DNA of 64,000 nt from Oligoflexia bacterium (GCA_030432875.1 JAUILP010000006.1:1-64000); one strand, 5' to 3'. Shown: positions 38,336-48,006, counted from the first letter of the stretch. Made by a program: numbers and translations. Notes: generated by a model not told the origin, from the letters alone.

Positions 38336-41300
38336 CTAAAAGATAATGCGTTTTAAACTCTCATCTCTTGTGATAAGCTGCTTGGCAAAATCGGAAGCTT
38401 TGCTCAGGTGAGGCTCGGCGCTTTTTTGCGCCATATTAAAGTATGATTTCCATAAAGCGGTGAGCAGATTTTTTTGCTTGGTTTTTTTTTCAATGCTATA
38501 TAAAAAATGAAGGGAAAGCGCGCTAAAATAGGCCACACTCCTTTGGGTATCTTCTTGGACCAAATCCGCTGAGCCAATGAGATCATTATTTATTTTTACC
38601 AAGTCCTGGTAGGCTTTATTGAGAAATATTTTGGCTTTGTAGTCGTCATGCCCGATTAAAATGCTTCCGACCAAAATGTGGATCATACTGGCATTGAAAG
38701 CTGCCATTGTTTTTTGGTTTTGCTCGAGGCGGGTTGTTTCGCTAAGGCCTTTGCCTATTTTTTGATCAACAATGTCCAGAATTTCATCTATAGAATGGTC
38801 ACCAAGCAAAAAAGTTTTGGCAATGAGATTTTGTGCCTCTAAAAAACTTGGGTCTTCTGCCGGAATTCCTCGTAAAATCGCAGTGGCATCCTCAATTTTA
38901 TTTTTAGATAGCTGGTCACGTGCTTTAGATAGCTCGTCACGTGGTAAATAAACACGTCGCGTGTGGTTGAAGTTTATGGCTTTCCTATCGGCATTGCTCA
39001 GACTAAACGTCAGTGGCTTATATCCAGACTTAGGTAGGAAGCGGATAAGATGGGAATCCTTTTCTAAAGGTGTATTGGGCAGTAAACCCACAAAGAATGT
39101 TTTAGTCTTAATGGTCTCATCGATAATAACTTCAGTGCCGACTGGGGAAGAAGCGAAGCGTGCATGGGTTGGTCCGGCTTCAAGTGTGAGAACAAGTTCT
39201 TTTTTGTCACTAGGAATAGGCAGTGCTTTACTGAGGTATCCTGGTATCGCGGTCTCTATGATCTGGTGCTTAGAAGAAGTATCTTTGCTAAGGACAAGGC
39301 CCCCTGAAGCGTCGGTTGTCCCCTGATATGAACCATCCACAAAAATGGGAACCCCCGGGTGCAGATAAGGTAGAACTTCCTCATCTAAACCCCTAACCTC
39401 TACCTTTATCGAAGAGTTTTCGGCGTGTGTGAGGAGGCTCCTCGGCGGCCTAACAATGGCACCGAGATGATTTTTTTCAAATAATATGGACGTATCTTTT
39501 AGGGTAACCTGAGATGAATCACCCGTGACCTTGCTTATTTCGCCTTCCGCAATAGGATTATTTTGATGGTTTAAGTCAATCAGGAGAACTTTATCGCCAG
39601 CCAAAATTTGACTGTCAAAATTATCTCCCGCGGCGATTTCAAATTTTTGTTCACTGATGTGAGTTACCGCGGTTAAAAATGGCAGGTTATAAACTATTTT
39701 CTTTACTGCTTCTTTCCCAAGTGAGGACTGAACTTTGTCGCCATCAGCATCGTCAATTTCTGCTGTCATAGATCCCGCTAAAGCCTGTCCTTCATCATCA
39801 AGAAAAAGAAGTTGAAGTTTAGGTGTCTTGCCAACAACGATGGTCGGTATGGCAATAATATCTAGATCTAAATCAAAACGTTGCCAGCCTGATTGGGTAA
39901 GGTCAAAGATGCTCAGGCCTTTTTCTGCAAGATATTTTCGCATGTCCTCTCTGGGAAATTCACGGAAAATTTTTCGTACAAATAAATTTTTCTTAAGATC
40001 CAAATAATGCGATTTGCTGAGTTGACTAGCATTAAATATGGTATTTTTAGGTTCTGAGCTTACGATAAAGGGCTCAAGCAAAAAAACTTTAAATGGTTTA
40101 TGGGCATCTCCAGCTAAAATCGCTTGCGATGAAATGATCGATTCGGCAGGAAGGTTTTGTGTTTTACCGCTGTGCTGCCTGAAGGTTAGTCCATTTTTTT
40201 TCCAGAGGTCTTTTTTGTTTTTGGGGATCGAGATTTTTCCGGTGGAATCTGTGTTGCCGATAGTGTCTTGCCCAATGCCGACAGGCGCCTGACTTAGTGG
40301 CCTGGAATGCCAAAGGTTGTCTTCAATTACGGTGACGTCGACATCATCAGAACGCTCAAATTGAAAATATAGATTCGTTTTTTCTTCTAGCCCAACCTCC
40401 TTGAGTACTGACTTTAAATCGGATGCTTTACCAAGAATATTGACTTTCTGACCCAGAAAAGGTTGCGTGATTGTGCTGAGACAATGACCGCGCTCATTTG
40501 TCGAGCAGATAAGATATTCTGCAATACCTTCTTTAAAATAAAAACGAGCATTACTGATAGGGGCGTTGCCGTTAAGGGCGTGCAGTGACAGTAAAACCTT
40601 TTTATCGCGGGGAATATGATTGTTAAATTTCTTATAGTCGATTACGGATGCGGGAGCGCTTTGTATATCTACAAAAGAACCACTAATGATTTCACGTAAG
40701 AGTGAATCTTGCGGTGAAATTCCGATGGTTTTAAGCAGTTGATTTAAGCTGCTGACCTGAAGCTCATCTGATTTAATTGTGTTAGCGAGCGGGGACACCG
40801 CATCATTGGCTGTGACTTCTGGTTCTTCTTCCTGCGAGATAGAGGTGTCAGTTTTTTCTGTTTCATCATCTGCGGTTATATTTTCCGTATTGAGCGTTTC
40901 TTTGGTCGTGTCTTTAAGGGAGTCAGAATTCTCTGGTAATTTCTGGTCCTCAGGGGACACGGAGTCTGTCGAAACTTGTTTGGGAACATTAAATAATGTT
41001 GTTGTTATTTTTATGGGGTCATTTAAGCGGTCTGTTATGTCAAAGCTCGCAAAATATGGGGCGTAATAATAAACATCACTAGGTTTTTTAATTTCGATGC
41101 TAATAGTACTCGGTGGATCAGAATCTAGGATGAAGCTTCCTTCACAGGTGCCTTTGATGCCTGTTTTGCAAATTAAGTTTTTATCGCTAAAGACTTCGGC
41201 CCCGAGGACGGGTGATTTGTCATAGTGATAGGTGCTGACCTCTAAAGATATTTTTTTTTCTTCTGTACAATGGGTAAAGCCCAGAATCAGAGGTAGCAAA

Positions 41301-41338
41301 TAATAAATTCTGGGATAAATCCCCATAGAAATGCGCAT
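38336..41338 (-). CDS. 1000-residue lipoprotein with PEGA-like and helical-repeat regions
   Basis: Signal sequence with Cys24 in LGFTHC, a less than ideal lipobox. The mature part has carboxypeptidase-like/Ig-type folds at the start (LEVSTYHYDKSPVLGAEVFS), an acidic Ser/Asp/Glu linker (about 110-190), further beta domains, then PEGA-like repeats near 640-790 (GVPIFVDGSYQGTTDASG and VGTEVIIDETIK..LLPN), and a C-terminal helical, TPR-like region (about 800-990). PEGA and TPR regions mediate protein contacts in envelopes. Between an anchored membrane protein gene (18 nt upstream) and the PilZ gene. Function unknown. Confidence 0.65.
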   Translation of the reverse strand: MRISMGIYPRIYYLLPLILGFTHCTEEKKISLEVSTYHYDKSPVLGAEVFSDKNLICKTGIKGTCEGSFILDSDPPSTISIEIKKPSDVYYYAPYFASFDITDRLNDPIKITTTLFNVPKQVSTDSVSPEDQKLPENSDSLKDTTKETLNTENITADDETEKTDTSISQEEEPEVTANDAVSPLANTIKSDELQVSSLNQLLKTIGISPQDSLLREIISGSFVDIQSAPASVIDYKKFNNHIPRDKKVLLSLHALNGNAPISNARFYFKEGIAEYLICSTNERGHCLSTITQPFLGQKVNILGKASDLKSVLKEVGLEEKTNLYFQFERSDDVDVTVIEDNLWHSRPLSQAPVGIGQDTIGNTDSTGKISIPKNKKDLWKKNGLTFRQHSGKTQNLPAESIISSQAILAGDAHKPFKVFLLEPFIVSSEPKNTIFNASQLSKSHYLDLKKNLFVRKIFREFPREDMRKYLAEKGLSIFDLTQSGWQRFDLDLDIIAIPTIVVGKTPKLQLLFLDDEGQALAGSMTAEIDDADGDKVQSSLGKEAVKKIVYNLPFLTAVTHISEQKFEIAAGDNFDSQILAGDKVLLIDLNHQNNPIAEGEISKVTGDSSQVTLKDTSILFEKNHLGAIVRPPRSLLTHAENSSIKVEVRGLDEEVLPYLHPGVPIFVDGSYQGTTDASGGLVLSKDTSSKHQIIETAIPGYLSKALPIPSDKKELVLTLEAGPTHARFASSPVGTEVIIDETIKTKTFFVGLLPNTPLEKDSHLIRFLPKSGYKPLTFSLSNADRKAINFNHTRRVYLPRDELSKARDQLSKNKIEDATAILRGIPAEDPSFLEAQNLIAKTFLLGDHSIDEILDIVDQKIGKGLSETTRLEQNQKTMAAFNASMIHILVGSILIGHDDYKAKIFLNKAYQDLVKINNDLIGSADLVQEDTQRSVAYFSALSLHFLYSIEKKTKQKNLLTALWKSYFNMAQKSAEPHLSKASDFAKQLITRDESLKRIIF

Positions 41339-41356
41339 AACCAGGAGCTCCTCGCC

Positions 41357-42346
41357 CTAATGAGACAGGCCATAGTTTTTGTTCTTTAGGGTAAAACCAG
41401 GAATTATTTGAGTAAACTTATCGCCCTCTTCGGTAATAAGAAGGATTTTAACTTCATCTACCCTTAAAGCGCCATTATCAGGAACGGGTAGAGTATAATT
41501 TCTGCGAACAAAGCGTTTTAAGCTAAAGGTATCTCCCTTATAGAACTCACTAATTTCACCGGTTGCGCTGACCACCAAATTAGAGGGAATTGATTTATAA
41601 ATTGGGCCGGATTTCGTTTGGTATTTAATGATGATGTTAACGTAGCCGCTTTGCTTGTCTTTATCATCCAGGTTTTTTAAATTAAATCCGAGTTGAATGC
41701 CATCACTATCCTCTTTTAGTTCAACCCGCTCAATGGAAACGCCTTGGTTTTGAAAAGGCGTTGCTATCGTCGTGTATTTAGCATTTTGTGAAACGTCGTT
41801 TTGGGGACTGTTTTGTGCTGACTGCGCCAAACCGGCAGATTTGTTTGGCGTGTTGTCACCAGAGTTCTTCGGGACATGATCGCGGCTAATTTGGGGCTTG
41901 GATGGGGTCAACGTATTATTGTCCTCAGATTTTGAAGGGTCGCTTTCGCTAGGTGCGCCTTTAGCATTTGGGGCTGATAAATTTTTATCACTTTCATTTA
42001 TTTGCGCAGCTTTGGTCGCCTCATTTTTAGAATCAAGGGCAATATCACCTGTTTTTTGACTGTTGCTGATTTCATAACTAAGAAGAGTGCGCAGGGTTTC
42101 CTTTAGTCGAGATTCCAGTTTTTGGTTACGTTCAAATAACGAGGTTATCCAGTAACTTGACATGATGCTCCAGGCGACAAAAAGTCCCAAAAGCACCAAA
42201 GCAGAAATTACTGATGCAAAAGGGATACGAATATGCCTAGTCTTAGCGCCATCCATGAAAAAAATAAGATTCAATTTCCCTTTTTGGGGTGCTTTGTCTC
42301 GATTTCCCAAGTTAGCTCCTCGTGCGCTCTTGAATTCGTTTGTCAT
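41357..42346 (-). CDS. Single-pass membrane protein of unknown function
   Basis: About 329 residues from ATG 42346. A basic cytoplasmic stretch, a transmembrane helix (about 47-68 of this version), a short coiled-coil (RNQKLESRLKETLRTLL), then a long low-complexity linker (Ser/Asn/Lys/Asp/Pro) and a C-terminal beta domain (GVSIERVELKEDSDGIQLGF..) ending after IIPGFTLKN. The domain is probably periplasmic. A GTG at 42388 in frame is an alternative, but a -10-like TACTAT lies only about 10 nt before it, which favours the ATG. First gene of the unit with the large lipoprotein and PilZ protein. Confidence 0.55.
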   Translation of the reverse strand: MTNEFKSARGANLGNRDKAPQKGKLNLIFFMDGAKTRHIRIPFASVISALVLLGLFVAWSIMSSYWITSLFERNQKLESRLKETLRTLLSYEISNSQKTGDIALDSKNEATKAAQINESDKNLSAPNAKGAPSESDPSKSEDNNTLTPSKPQISRDHVPKNSGDNTPNKSAGLAQSAQNSPQNDVSQNAKYTTIATPFQNQGVSIERVELKEDSDGIQLGFNLKNLDDKDKQSGYVNIIIKYQTKSGPIYKSIPSNLVVSATGEISEFYKGDTFSLKRFVRRNYTLPVPDNGALRVDEVKILLITEEGDKFTQIIPGFTLKNKNYGLSH

Positions 42347-42548
42347 CCCAGGGTAAACCTTTAGATATGTATCTGAGGGGTTACTCACCGGAAAAAAATA
42401 GTATGATTTCTGTTGTATTCTTATTAGTATGACACAAAATTAAGAAAAAATCATTTAAGCTGCTGAGAGCTTGGTGGTTTGGTGTTTCTTTTGGCGTTTA
42501 GGGTTGGGGAAGTCTCGTTTTATTAGGTAAAACAAGAAGAGAATCTCC

Positions 42549-42554
42549 TATAAT
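42549..42554 (+). promoter_or_regulatory. -10 element before the LPS genes
   Basis: A perfect TATAAT about 100 nt before the glycosyltransferase start. No clear -35 is visible. It is the best candidate for the promoter of the GT9-waaA-RNase genes. Confidence 0.35.
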
Positions 42555-42654
42555 TAGCGGGTTATAGCGCCAATGACTTAGTGCCAATTCTCAGTTGAGA
42601 CGCGATTTGTGCTGTGAAATTGTTTTGTACCATGTATGGGGTAAGTCTCAAAAA

Positions 42655-43794
42655 ATGAAACAAACTATAAAAAAAATAGCTATTTATAGATCAAGTGCTC
42701 TCGGGGATGCCATTTTAGCGACGGCTGCGATTTCTTTTCTGCGCCAGAGGCACATCGAGGCCCAGGAAATAACTTGGATTGGTAGTGAACCTGCGCTTTC
42801 ACTCATCACCGCAGCTTTTCCCGATGTGGTTCCAGTAAATATTCATAAATACAAGGGTTTTTTGGGGTTTGTGCGCTTATTCAAACAGCTAAAAAACTTA
42901 GATCTTGTGGTAAATTATCAAAAAAACTTAAAGTCACGAGCTTTGTGCTGGCTGTTAAAGGTTTTCGGGCGCGTCAAGACTTTGACTTATTCAAAAAGAC
43001 AGTTTTTTCGTTTTCAGCTTCTTCTATCAGCTCAGCGAAAAAAGAGAACCTTATTGGGTAAAAAAGAAGGACCGCTAACGTGGCAATATCAGCATTGCCT
43101 AGAGGTCCTCCAGAACTATTTTTTGCCCCTCACCGAAAGCAAAGATGATAAAAAATTTCTCGCTCGTCCCGATTTGCGCGCTATAAAAAATTTGAAGCCA
43201 CAAGGCTTGTCTTCTTTATTGCCTCAAAAGAGGCCGTTTTTAGTGCTCGGTCCCGGAGCCACTCATGCGACAAAACAAGCTCCAGAACAACTTTTTTTGG
43301 GCATTATGCAGGAATTTCTTGGTAGTAAGAGTGATTTTTATGGAAATGATAAAATACCTTGCATTATTTTGGGCTCTAAAAATGAAATGGCTGCTAATGC
43401 CACGCTCTGTGAAAATCTTCGTATGATTTATGGTGATGACCTAGAAATAATCGACTATACGGGACGATTGGCGCTTTTAGAGTCGGCATATATTGTGAGC
43501 TTTGCTGCGGCTGTTTTAAGCAATGATTCTGCCTTGGTGCATATTGCCGAAGCTTTAGACACCCCCGTTGCCGCGCTCTTTGGACCAACAACGGAAGAGT
43601 TTGGCTTTTCTCCTTGGCAGGCTTTTAGTCAGGCTTTTTCGGTGCCGCTTTCTTGCCGACCCTGTTCTAAGCACGGAAAGAGACCTTGCCGCTTCGGTGA
43701 CAAAATGTGTTTCACTATGATCTCAACATTTGCTGTAGGACAATTTTTGGTTGGCCTCTTTAAAAAAAATCTTGAACTAGAAACTTCGCCATGA
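42655..43794 (+). CDS. Family 9 glycosyltransferase (heptosyltransferase-like)
   Basis: 379 residues from ATG 42655 (MKQTIKKIAIYRSSALGDAI), the typical GT9 opening; an upstream frame from 42595 lacks a ribosome-binding site. The N-terminal acceptor domain has SSALGDAILATAAI and ITWIGSEPA. The C-terminal nucleotide-sugar domain has LVLGPGATHATK and the family block LSNDSALVHIAEALDTPVAA..FGPT with the conserved D-S-x-x-x-H. It probably adds heptose or a related sugar to the LPS inner core. It overlaps waaA by 4 nt (ATGA), so the two are translated together. Confidence 0.9.
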   Translation: MKQTIKKIAIYRSSALGDAILATAAISFLRQRHIEAQEITWIGSEPALSLITAAFPDVVPVNIHKYKGFLGFVRLFKQLKNLDLVVNYQKNLKSRALCWLLKVFGRVKTLTYSKRQFFRFQLLLSAQRKKRTLLGKKEGPLTWQYQHCLEVLQNYFLPLTESKDDKKFLARPDLRAIKNLKPQGLSSLLPQKRPFLVLGPGATHATKQAPEQLFLGIMQEFLGSKSDFYGNDKIPCIILGSKNEMAANATLCENLRMIYGDDLEIIDYTGRLALLESAYIVSFAAAVLSNDSALVHIAEALDTPVAALFGPTTEEFGFSPWQAFSQAFSVPLSCRPCSKHGKRPCRFGDKMCFTMISTFAVGQFLVGLFKKNLELETSP

Positions 43795-45059
43795 TGATGC
43801 TAACGCGGATTGCTCTATCTCTCTATTCTCTATTAATGGCTTTGGTCTTAGTTCTGCTCTGGTCTGCACGATACTTTTCAAAAACCTTAAAGCATCAGAT
43901 GGGCGACAGACATTTTTTTTCGCTACCTCGTGGCTTGGTAGGTGTGAGCTCATCGCCGCAAACCTGGCTTTTTTTTTGTAGTTCGGCAGGTGAATATGAA
44001 CAAGCAAAACCGATCATGGATAGGGGACTAAAAAAAGGTTTTAGGGTCGTTATTATTTTTTTCTCTAAGTCGGGCTATGATTTTGCAAAAAAAAGAAATG
44101 AAACGGCGGCCTTTTTTTTGAGCCCTCCAGATACGCTTTGGCACTGGCGATCATGGCTGGATGCCCTCAAGCCTGATACCATATTTATTGTACGCCATGA
44201 AATTTGGCCTGCTTTTATGTTTGTGGGCTCTCAGTATGCAAAAATATTTCTTATCAATGTGGAGCTCAATCCACAAAAGAGTGAGTTTAAACACAAGATT
44301 TCTCGCATTTTATATCAGCGTGCGTACGGAATTTTTGTGGTTTCTGAGGAAGATAAGACAAAGCTAGAAGCTTTTATGCCATTGCAAAGAGATAAAATTT
44401 TTGCTGTAGGTGACACAAAATATGATAGGGTTTATGAGCGCACGTTATCCGCCGCCAAAGGTGAGGCTTCTTTTTTACCAAATGCGGGTTGGCATGAACG
44501 ACCTCAATTGATTGTCGGTAGTGCATGGTTGCCTGATGTCGAATTAGTTGCGAAAGCCTTTCGTCAGATTTTGCAAAAAGCACCGTCATGGCTTCTTGTT
44601 ATCGTTCCCCACGACCTCAGTCAGTCTAACATAAAGAAGATTTTTGAATTATTAACGGAATCAGGTTTAAAGCCAAAAATACTCAATGATGATTTAGATG
44701 ACTTTATGCCAGCAAACGGCGGCAGTACTATTATCATAGAAAGGATGGGGGTACTTGCCGAACTTTATCGCGAGGCTCATCTTGCTTTTGTGGGTGGTGG
44801 CTGTCATTACCGCGTACATAATGTATTAGAGCCCGCAGTCTTTGGACTTCCTATAGCATGTGGCGAGCATTATGATTTTAGTCCAGAGGCGCGGTTGCTT
44901 GTCAAACAAGGGTTACTGCAGGTCGTTTATGATGAAAAAGATGTGTTTAGGTGGTGGCAGACTTGGCAAAATAAAGCCTGTTTTAGGGATGAAAAACTGG
45001 TGGCGACTCTTGAAGAACTGCGGGGGGCTGCTGATAGAATAGTGGCTAAGGTAACTTAA
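43791..45059 (+). CDS. waaA: 3-deoxy-D-manno-octulosonic acid transferase
   Basis: Attaches Kdo from CMP-Kdo to lipid A precursor at the inner membrane. The 422 residues begin with a membrane anchor (about 4-24). The catalytic Glu68 is in FFCSSAGEYEQAKPI. Later blocks fit the GT30 family: KPDTIFIVRHEIWPAF, INVELNP, GDTKYDR, LIVGSAWLPD, IVPHDL, ILAELYREA-like GVLAELYREAHLAFVGGG and HNVLEPAVFGLPIACG. Three ATG codons start the frame and overlap the stop of the glycosyltransferase. Mono- or bifunctionality cannot be read from sequence. Confidence 0.93.
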   Translation: MMMLTRIALSLYSLLMALVLVLLWSARYFSKTLKHQMGDRHFFSLPRGLVGVSSSPQTWLFFCSSAGEYEQAKPIMDRGLKKGFRVVIIFFSKSGYDFAKKRNETAAFFLSPPDTLWHWRSWLDALKPDTIFIVRHEIWPAFMFVGSQYAKIFLINVELNPQKSEFKHKISRILYQRAYGIFVVSEEDKTKLEAFMPLQRDKIFAVGDTKYDRVYERTLSAAKGEASFLPNAGWHERPQLIVGSAWLPDVELVAKAFRQILQKAPSWLLVIVPHDLSQSNIKKIFELLTESGLKPKILNDDLDDFMPANGGSTIIIERMGVLAELYREAHLAFVGGGCHYRVHNVLEPAVFGLPIACGEHYDFSPEARLLVKQGLLQVVYDEKDVFRWWQTWQNKACFRDEKLVATLEELRGAADRIVAKVT

Positions 45060-45081
45060 CAAAAATTATAAAGAAAATTAT

Positions 45082-46614
45082 ATGGATAAAGAATTTATTG
45101 CAAAAAGATTGGTCATAAATAAAAATCCGTCAGAAACGCGAATCGCTTTGCTCGAAAATAATGTTCTCGCCGAGATATTTATTGAACAATGCAAAGAAAG
45201 GAGCATCTTAGGGAATATCTATAAAGGCATAGTGACGCGAGTCCTACCGGGAATGCAGTCGGCATTTGTTGATATTGGGCTAGAACGCACCGCCTTTCTT
45301 TTTGGTGGCGACGTTATCGACCCCAAAGAGGTTCTAGAGCGAAAAAGCCAGTTTAAGGTTGCCGATAGTGATCACCCTGAGATAAAACCTAAAACCAAAG
45401 TTCCTATAGAGTCCGTGCTGAGGACAGGGCAAGAAATACTCGTACAAATTGCTAAAGAACCCCTTGGCACCAAAGGGGCTCGGGTCACCATGAGTATTAC
45501 CTTGCCGGGGCGCTTTCTTGTTTATTTGCCGCAATTTAATAACCTCTCCATTTCCAAAAAAATTGAAGATGAGCAGGAAAAAAACAGACTTAAAAGTTTG
45601 GTTCAAGAAATAAAAGAACCTAATGCCGGGGTTATCATAAGAACAGCAGCAATGCAGGCAAAATCAAGTCACTTTAAAAAGGATCTTGATTTTCTTCAGC
45701 GAACTTGGAACCGTATTGATGGGAAGGCAAGAAGAATTAAAGGACCGGCGCTTATTCACCAAGATCTTGATCTAATTGAACGCATTACCCGCGATCTCTA
45801 TTCTGATGATATTCAGCAAATTATCATTGACTGCCATAAGACCTTCCGCCAATTAAAAAGTTTTTTGGGGGCTACAATTCCAGGTGCCGCAAAAAAGCTT
45901 GAATTTTATAAAGGTGAAATTCCCTTATTTGATTTTTTGCAAATTGAACCCCAAATAAAAGCAGCCCTGCGGAAGCGGGTCGATTTGCCTTCCGGTGGTT
46001 ATTTGGTAATTGAGCAGACGGAAGCACTGGCGAGTATTGATGTCAATACGGGTAGTTTTGTGGGTCAACACAATGCCGACGACACCATTTTTAAAACCAA
46101 TTTAGAAGCAGTAAATAAAATAGTTGAGCAAATTAGGGTGCGCAAACTTGGCGGTATTATTATTCTTGATTTAATTGATATGGAAATTGAGGAGCATAAA
46201 GAGCGGATTCACAGCGCTTTGTCTGAAGAACTTAAAAAAGATCGCCACAGGCCTCATATTTCCAAAATCAATGATCTTGGTCTTGTGGAAATGACACGAA
46301 AGAGAACCAGCGACTCGCTTGAGCGTCAGTTGCTGGATGTCTGCCCTTACTGCGAAGGGCGGGGCCGGACCGTGAGCATACAAGCTCTGGCGCATGAAAT
46401 TCTTCGCGAAATAGAGCGTTATGTAAAATTGACGAGTAATAAAAAAATCATGATAAATGCTCGCGACGACCTGATTGAGTGGATAATGGAGTCTGAGGCG
46501 GACTGGCTTGAAGGGATGTGCGCGCGCCTAAAAGTAGAAGTAGAGTTTCGCTCCAAAGGCCCACCTGTAGGGAGTTTGGGTCAGCCTATGTATGAGATTT
46601 TTACTCTTTATTAG
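45082..46614 (+). CDS. rng: Ribonuclease G/E family endoribonuclease
   Basis: Single-strand-specific endoribonuclease of 510 aa, the size of RNase G rather than RNase E with its long scaffold tail. N-terminal S1 domain: GNIYKGIVTRVLPGMQSAFV, with an insertion around 90-115. The catalytic Asp residues are Asp320 in SIDVNTGSFVG and Asp363 in IILDLIDM. The zinc-link CPYCEGRG (Cys421, Cys424) follows. It is 22 nt after waaA and probably in its transcript. 5S/16S rRNA processing and mRNA decay are the known roles. Confidence 0.95.
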   Translation: MDKEFIAKRLVINKNPSETRIALLENNVLAEIFIEQCKERSILGNIYKGIVTRVLPGMQSAFVDIGLERTAFLFGGDVIDPKEVLERKSQFKVADSDHPEIKPKTKVPIESVLRTGQEILVQIAKEPLGTKGARVTMSITLPGRFLVYLPQFNNLSISKKIEDEQEKNRLKSLVQEIKEPNAGVIIRTAAMQAKSSHFKKDLDFLQRTWNRIDGKARRIKGPALIHQDLDLIERITRDLYSDDIQQIIIDCHKTFRQLKSFLGATIPGAAKKLEFYKGEIPLFDFLQIEPQIKAALRKRVDLPSGGYLVIEQTEALASIDVNTGSFVGQHNADDTIFKTNLEAVNKIVEQIRVRKLGGIIILDLIDMEIEEHKERIHSALSEELKKDRHRPHISKINDLGLVEMTRKRTSDSLERQLLDVCPYCEGRGRTVSIQALAHEILREIERYVKLTSNKKIMINARDDLIEWIMESEADWLEGMCARLKVEVEFRSKGPPVGSLGQPMYEIFTLY

Positions 46615-46689
46615 GCATAACGGGTATGCCCGCTAATTTCGCTTTCAAAAAAGAAACAAATTGAGCTTGGTTATAGTTTTTGGGCCGCC

Positions 46690-46706
46690 GAGGTTTGGCG
46701 AACCTC
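46690..46706. promoter_or_regulatory. Inverted repeat over the aminotransferase -35
   Basis: GAGGTT-TGGCG-AACCTC is a perfect 6-bp inverted repeat with a 5-bp centre, partly extended by flanking CC/GG. It covers the -35 hexamer of the promoter for the aminotransferase gene and is a candidate operator. Confidence 0.45.
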
Positions 46707-46722
46707 CGGTCGGTGGTATAAT
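46695..46722 (+). promoter_or_regulatory. Promoter of the aminotransferase gene
   Basis: TTGGCG (46695-46700), 16-nt spacer, and TATAAT (46717-46722) preceded by TGG, giving an extended -10. It lies in the gap between the RNase gene and the aminotransferase and gives a leader of about 60 nt. Confidence 0.6.
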
Positions 46723-46745
46723 AATTTGTCTAGATTAAACAGGTG

Positions 46746-46776
46746 TATTTGCTTACATTATAAGCAAATATTTTTT
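46746..46776 (+). terminator. Intrinsic terminator in the aminotransferase leader
   Basis: TATTTGCTT/AAGCAAATA form a perfect 9-bp stem with a 7-nt loop, followed by six T. It stands after the promoter and before the ribosome-binding site GAAGGGG (46779-46785). It can end transcripts from the RNase gene or act as an attenuator for the aminotransferase gene. Confidence 0.65.
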
Positions 46777-46791
46777 ACGAAGGGGTCTTCT

Positions 46792-48006
46792 TTGGAAAAC
46801 AAGCCATTACCTTTTAGATTCTCTCGCTTTGTCGCCAATCTTCAGCCGTCACCCACCCTAAGCCTCAACAAACGAGCAAAGGAATTGGGGGCTCAGGGAA
46901 AAAACATCGTAAATTTTAGTGTTGGCGAGCCAGATTATGCGCCCCCAATCCAAGTCGTAGAGAGTGCGAGACAGGCACTTAAAGATGGGTTGACAACTTA
47001 CGGCCCCCCAGGCGGTAGCCTTAAATTCAAAGACCTCATTCGCAAAAAATTTAAATCGGATAATGGCCTCGACTTTGCTCGCGATGAAATAACGGTAGGA
47101 ATTGGGGCCAAGGAACTCCTCTTTCACAGTATGCTGACTCTTTTAAGGGAAAACGATGAGGCGATTCTTTTTGCTCCTTATTGGGTGAGCTATAAAGACC
47201 AAATTATGGCGGCAGGCGGAGTGCCAAAGATTCTGCCACTGCCAGAAAATCCTAAAAAAGACGGTTATATTGATATCCCAAAACTAAAAGAAGCTATCAA
47301 TGACCGTACCAAGTTAATCATTCTCAACAGCCCTAACAACCCAGCGGGTTACACCTTAACCAAAGAAAATTTTCAGGAAATTGCTGATGTTATTGCTCCC
47401 CACCCCATATGGGTCATAAGTGACGAAATTTATGAATATATGAATTTTGGTGGGGCTCACGTGTCTTTTCTTAATGCGGTACCCCAAATGCGCAGCCGCA
47501 CGATTATTATTAACGGTCTTTCCAAAGCCTTTGCTATGACAGGCTTCCGGGTGGGTTATGCCGCAGGACCCAAAAAAGCGATAGGATACATCAAAGGTTT
47601 GGGCGATCATTCCTCAACCTGCATTCCTCCGTTTATTGAAGAGGCAGCGATTACGGCCATGGAGCTTGGTTTTCCCGTCATGCATGAAAAAATTTCTGCA
47701 CTAAGAGAGCGCCGAGATTTTATGATGGCTTTGATCAACGAAAAAATTAAATTGCCCTATATTGAGCCGAAGGGAGCATTTTATTTGTTTTTAGATTTGC
47801 GCCCTGTTTTAGCAAAATCTAAGCTATACGCGCCGAGTGACAGCGGGGGTTTTTGTGCTTGGCTACTAGATGAGGCTCATCTCGCGATGGTTCCTGGCGA
47901 AGCTTTTGGCAGTCCAGGATATGCACGGCTATGCTATTCGACAAGTCGCAGTGTTATTGAAGATGGGGTTAACAGGCTCGTAAAAGCGCTAGAAAATATC
48001 AAATAA
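46792..48006 (+). CDS. aspC: Aspartate aminotransferase (class I PLP)
   Basis: PLP-dependent transaminase of 404 residues from a TTG at 46792, chosen because GAAGGGG lies six bases upstream; a longer frame from 46726 would run through the leader terminator and lacks a ribosome-binding site. Class I features: NFSVGEPDY, YGPPGGSLKFKDLI, NSPNNPAG, ISDEIYEY, and the PLP lysine Lys245 in NGLSKAFAMTGFRVGY; arginine-type substrate site near the end in YARLCYSTS. Interconverts aspartate and oxaloacetate with glutamate/2-oxoglutarate; exact specificity uncertain. Confidence 0.92.
   Translation: MENKPLPFRFSRFVANLQPSPTLSLNKRAKELGAQGKNIVNFSVGEPDYAPPIQVVESARQALKDGLTTYGPPGGSLKFKDLIRKKFKSDNGLDFARDEITVGIGAKELLFHSMLTLLRENDEAILFAPYWVSYKDQIMAAGGVPKILPLPENPKKDGYIDIPKLKEAINDRTKLIILNSPNNPAGYTLTKENFQEIADVIAPHPIWVISDEIYEYMNFGGAHVSFLNAVPQMRSRTIIINGLSKAFAMTGFRVGYAAGPKKAIGYIKGLGDHSSTCIPPFIEEAAITAMELGFPVMHEKISALRERRDFMMALINEKIKLPYIEPKGAFYLFLDLRPVLAKSKLYAPSDSGGFCAWLLDEAHLAMVPGEAFGSPGYARLCYSTSRSVIEDGVNRLVKALENIK

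Noticed and set aside
38961-41066. Several 80-120 codon plus-strand frames opposite the 1000-aa lipoprotein
   Set aside because: Antisense shadows of the long minus-strand gene, with no ribosome-binding sites or family motifs.
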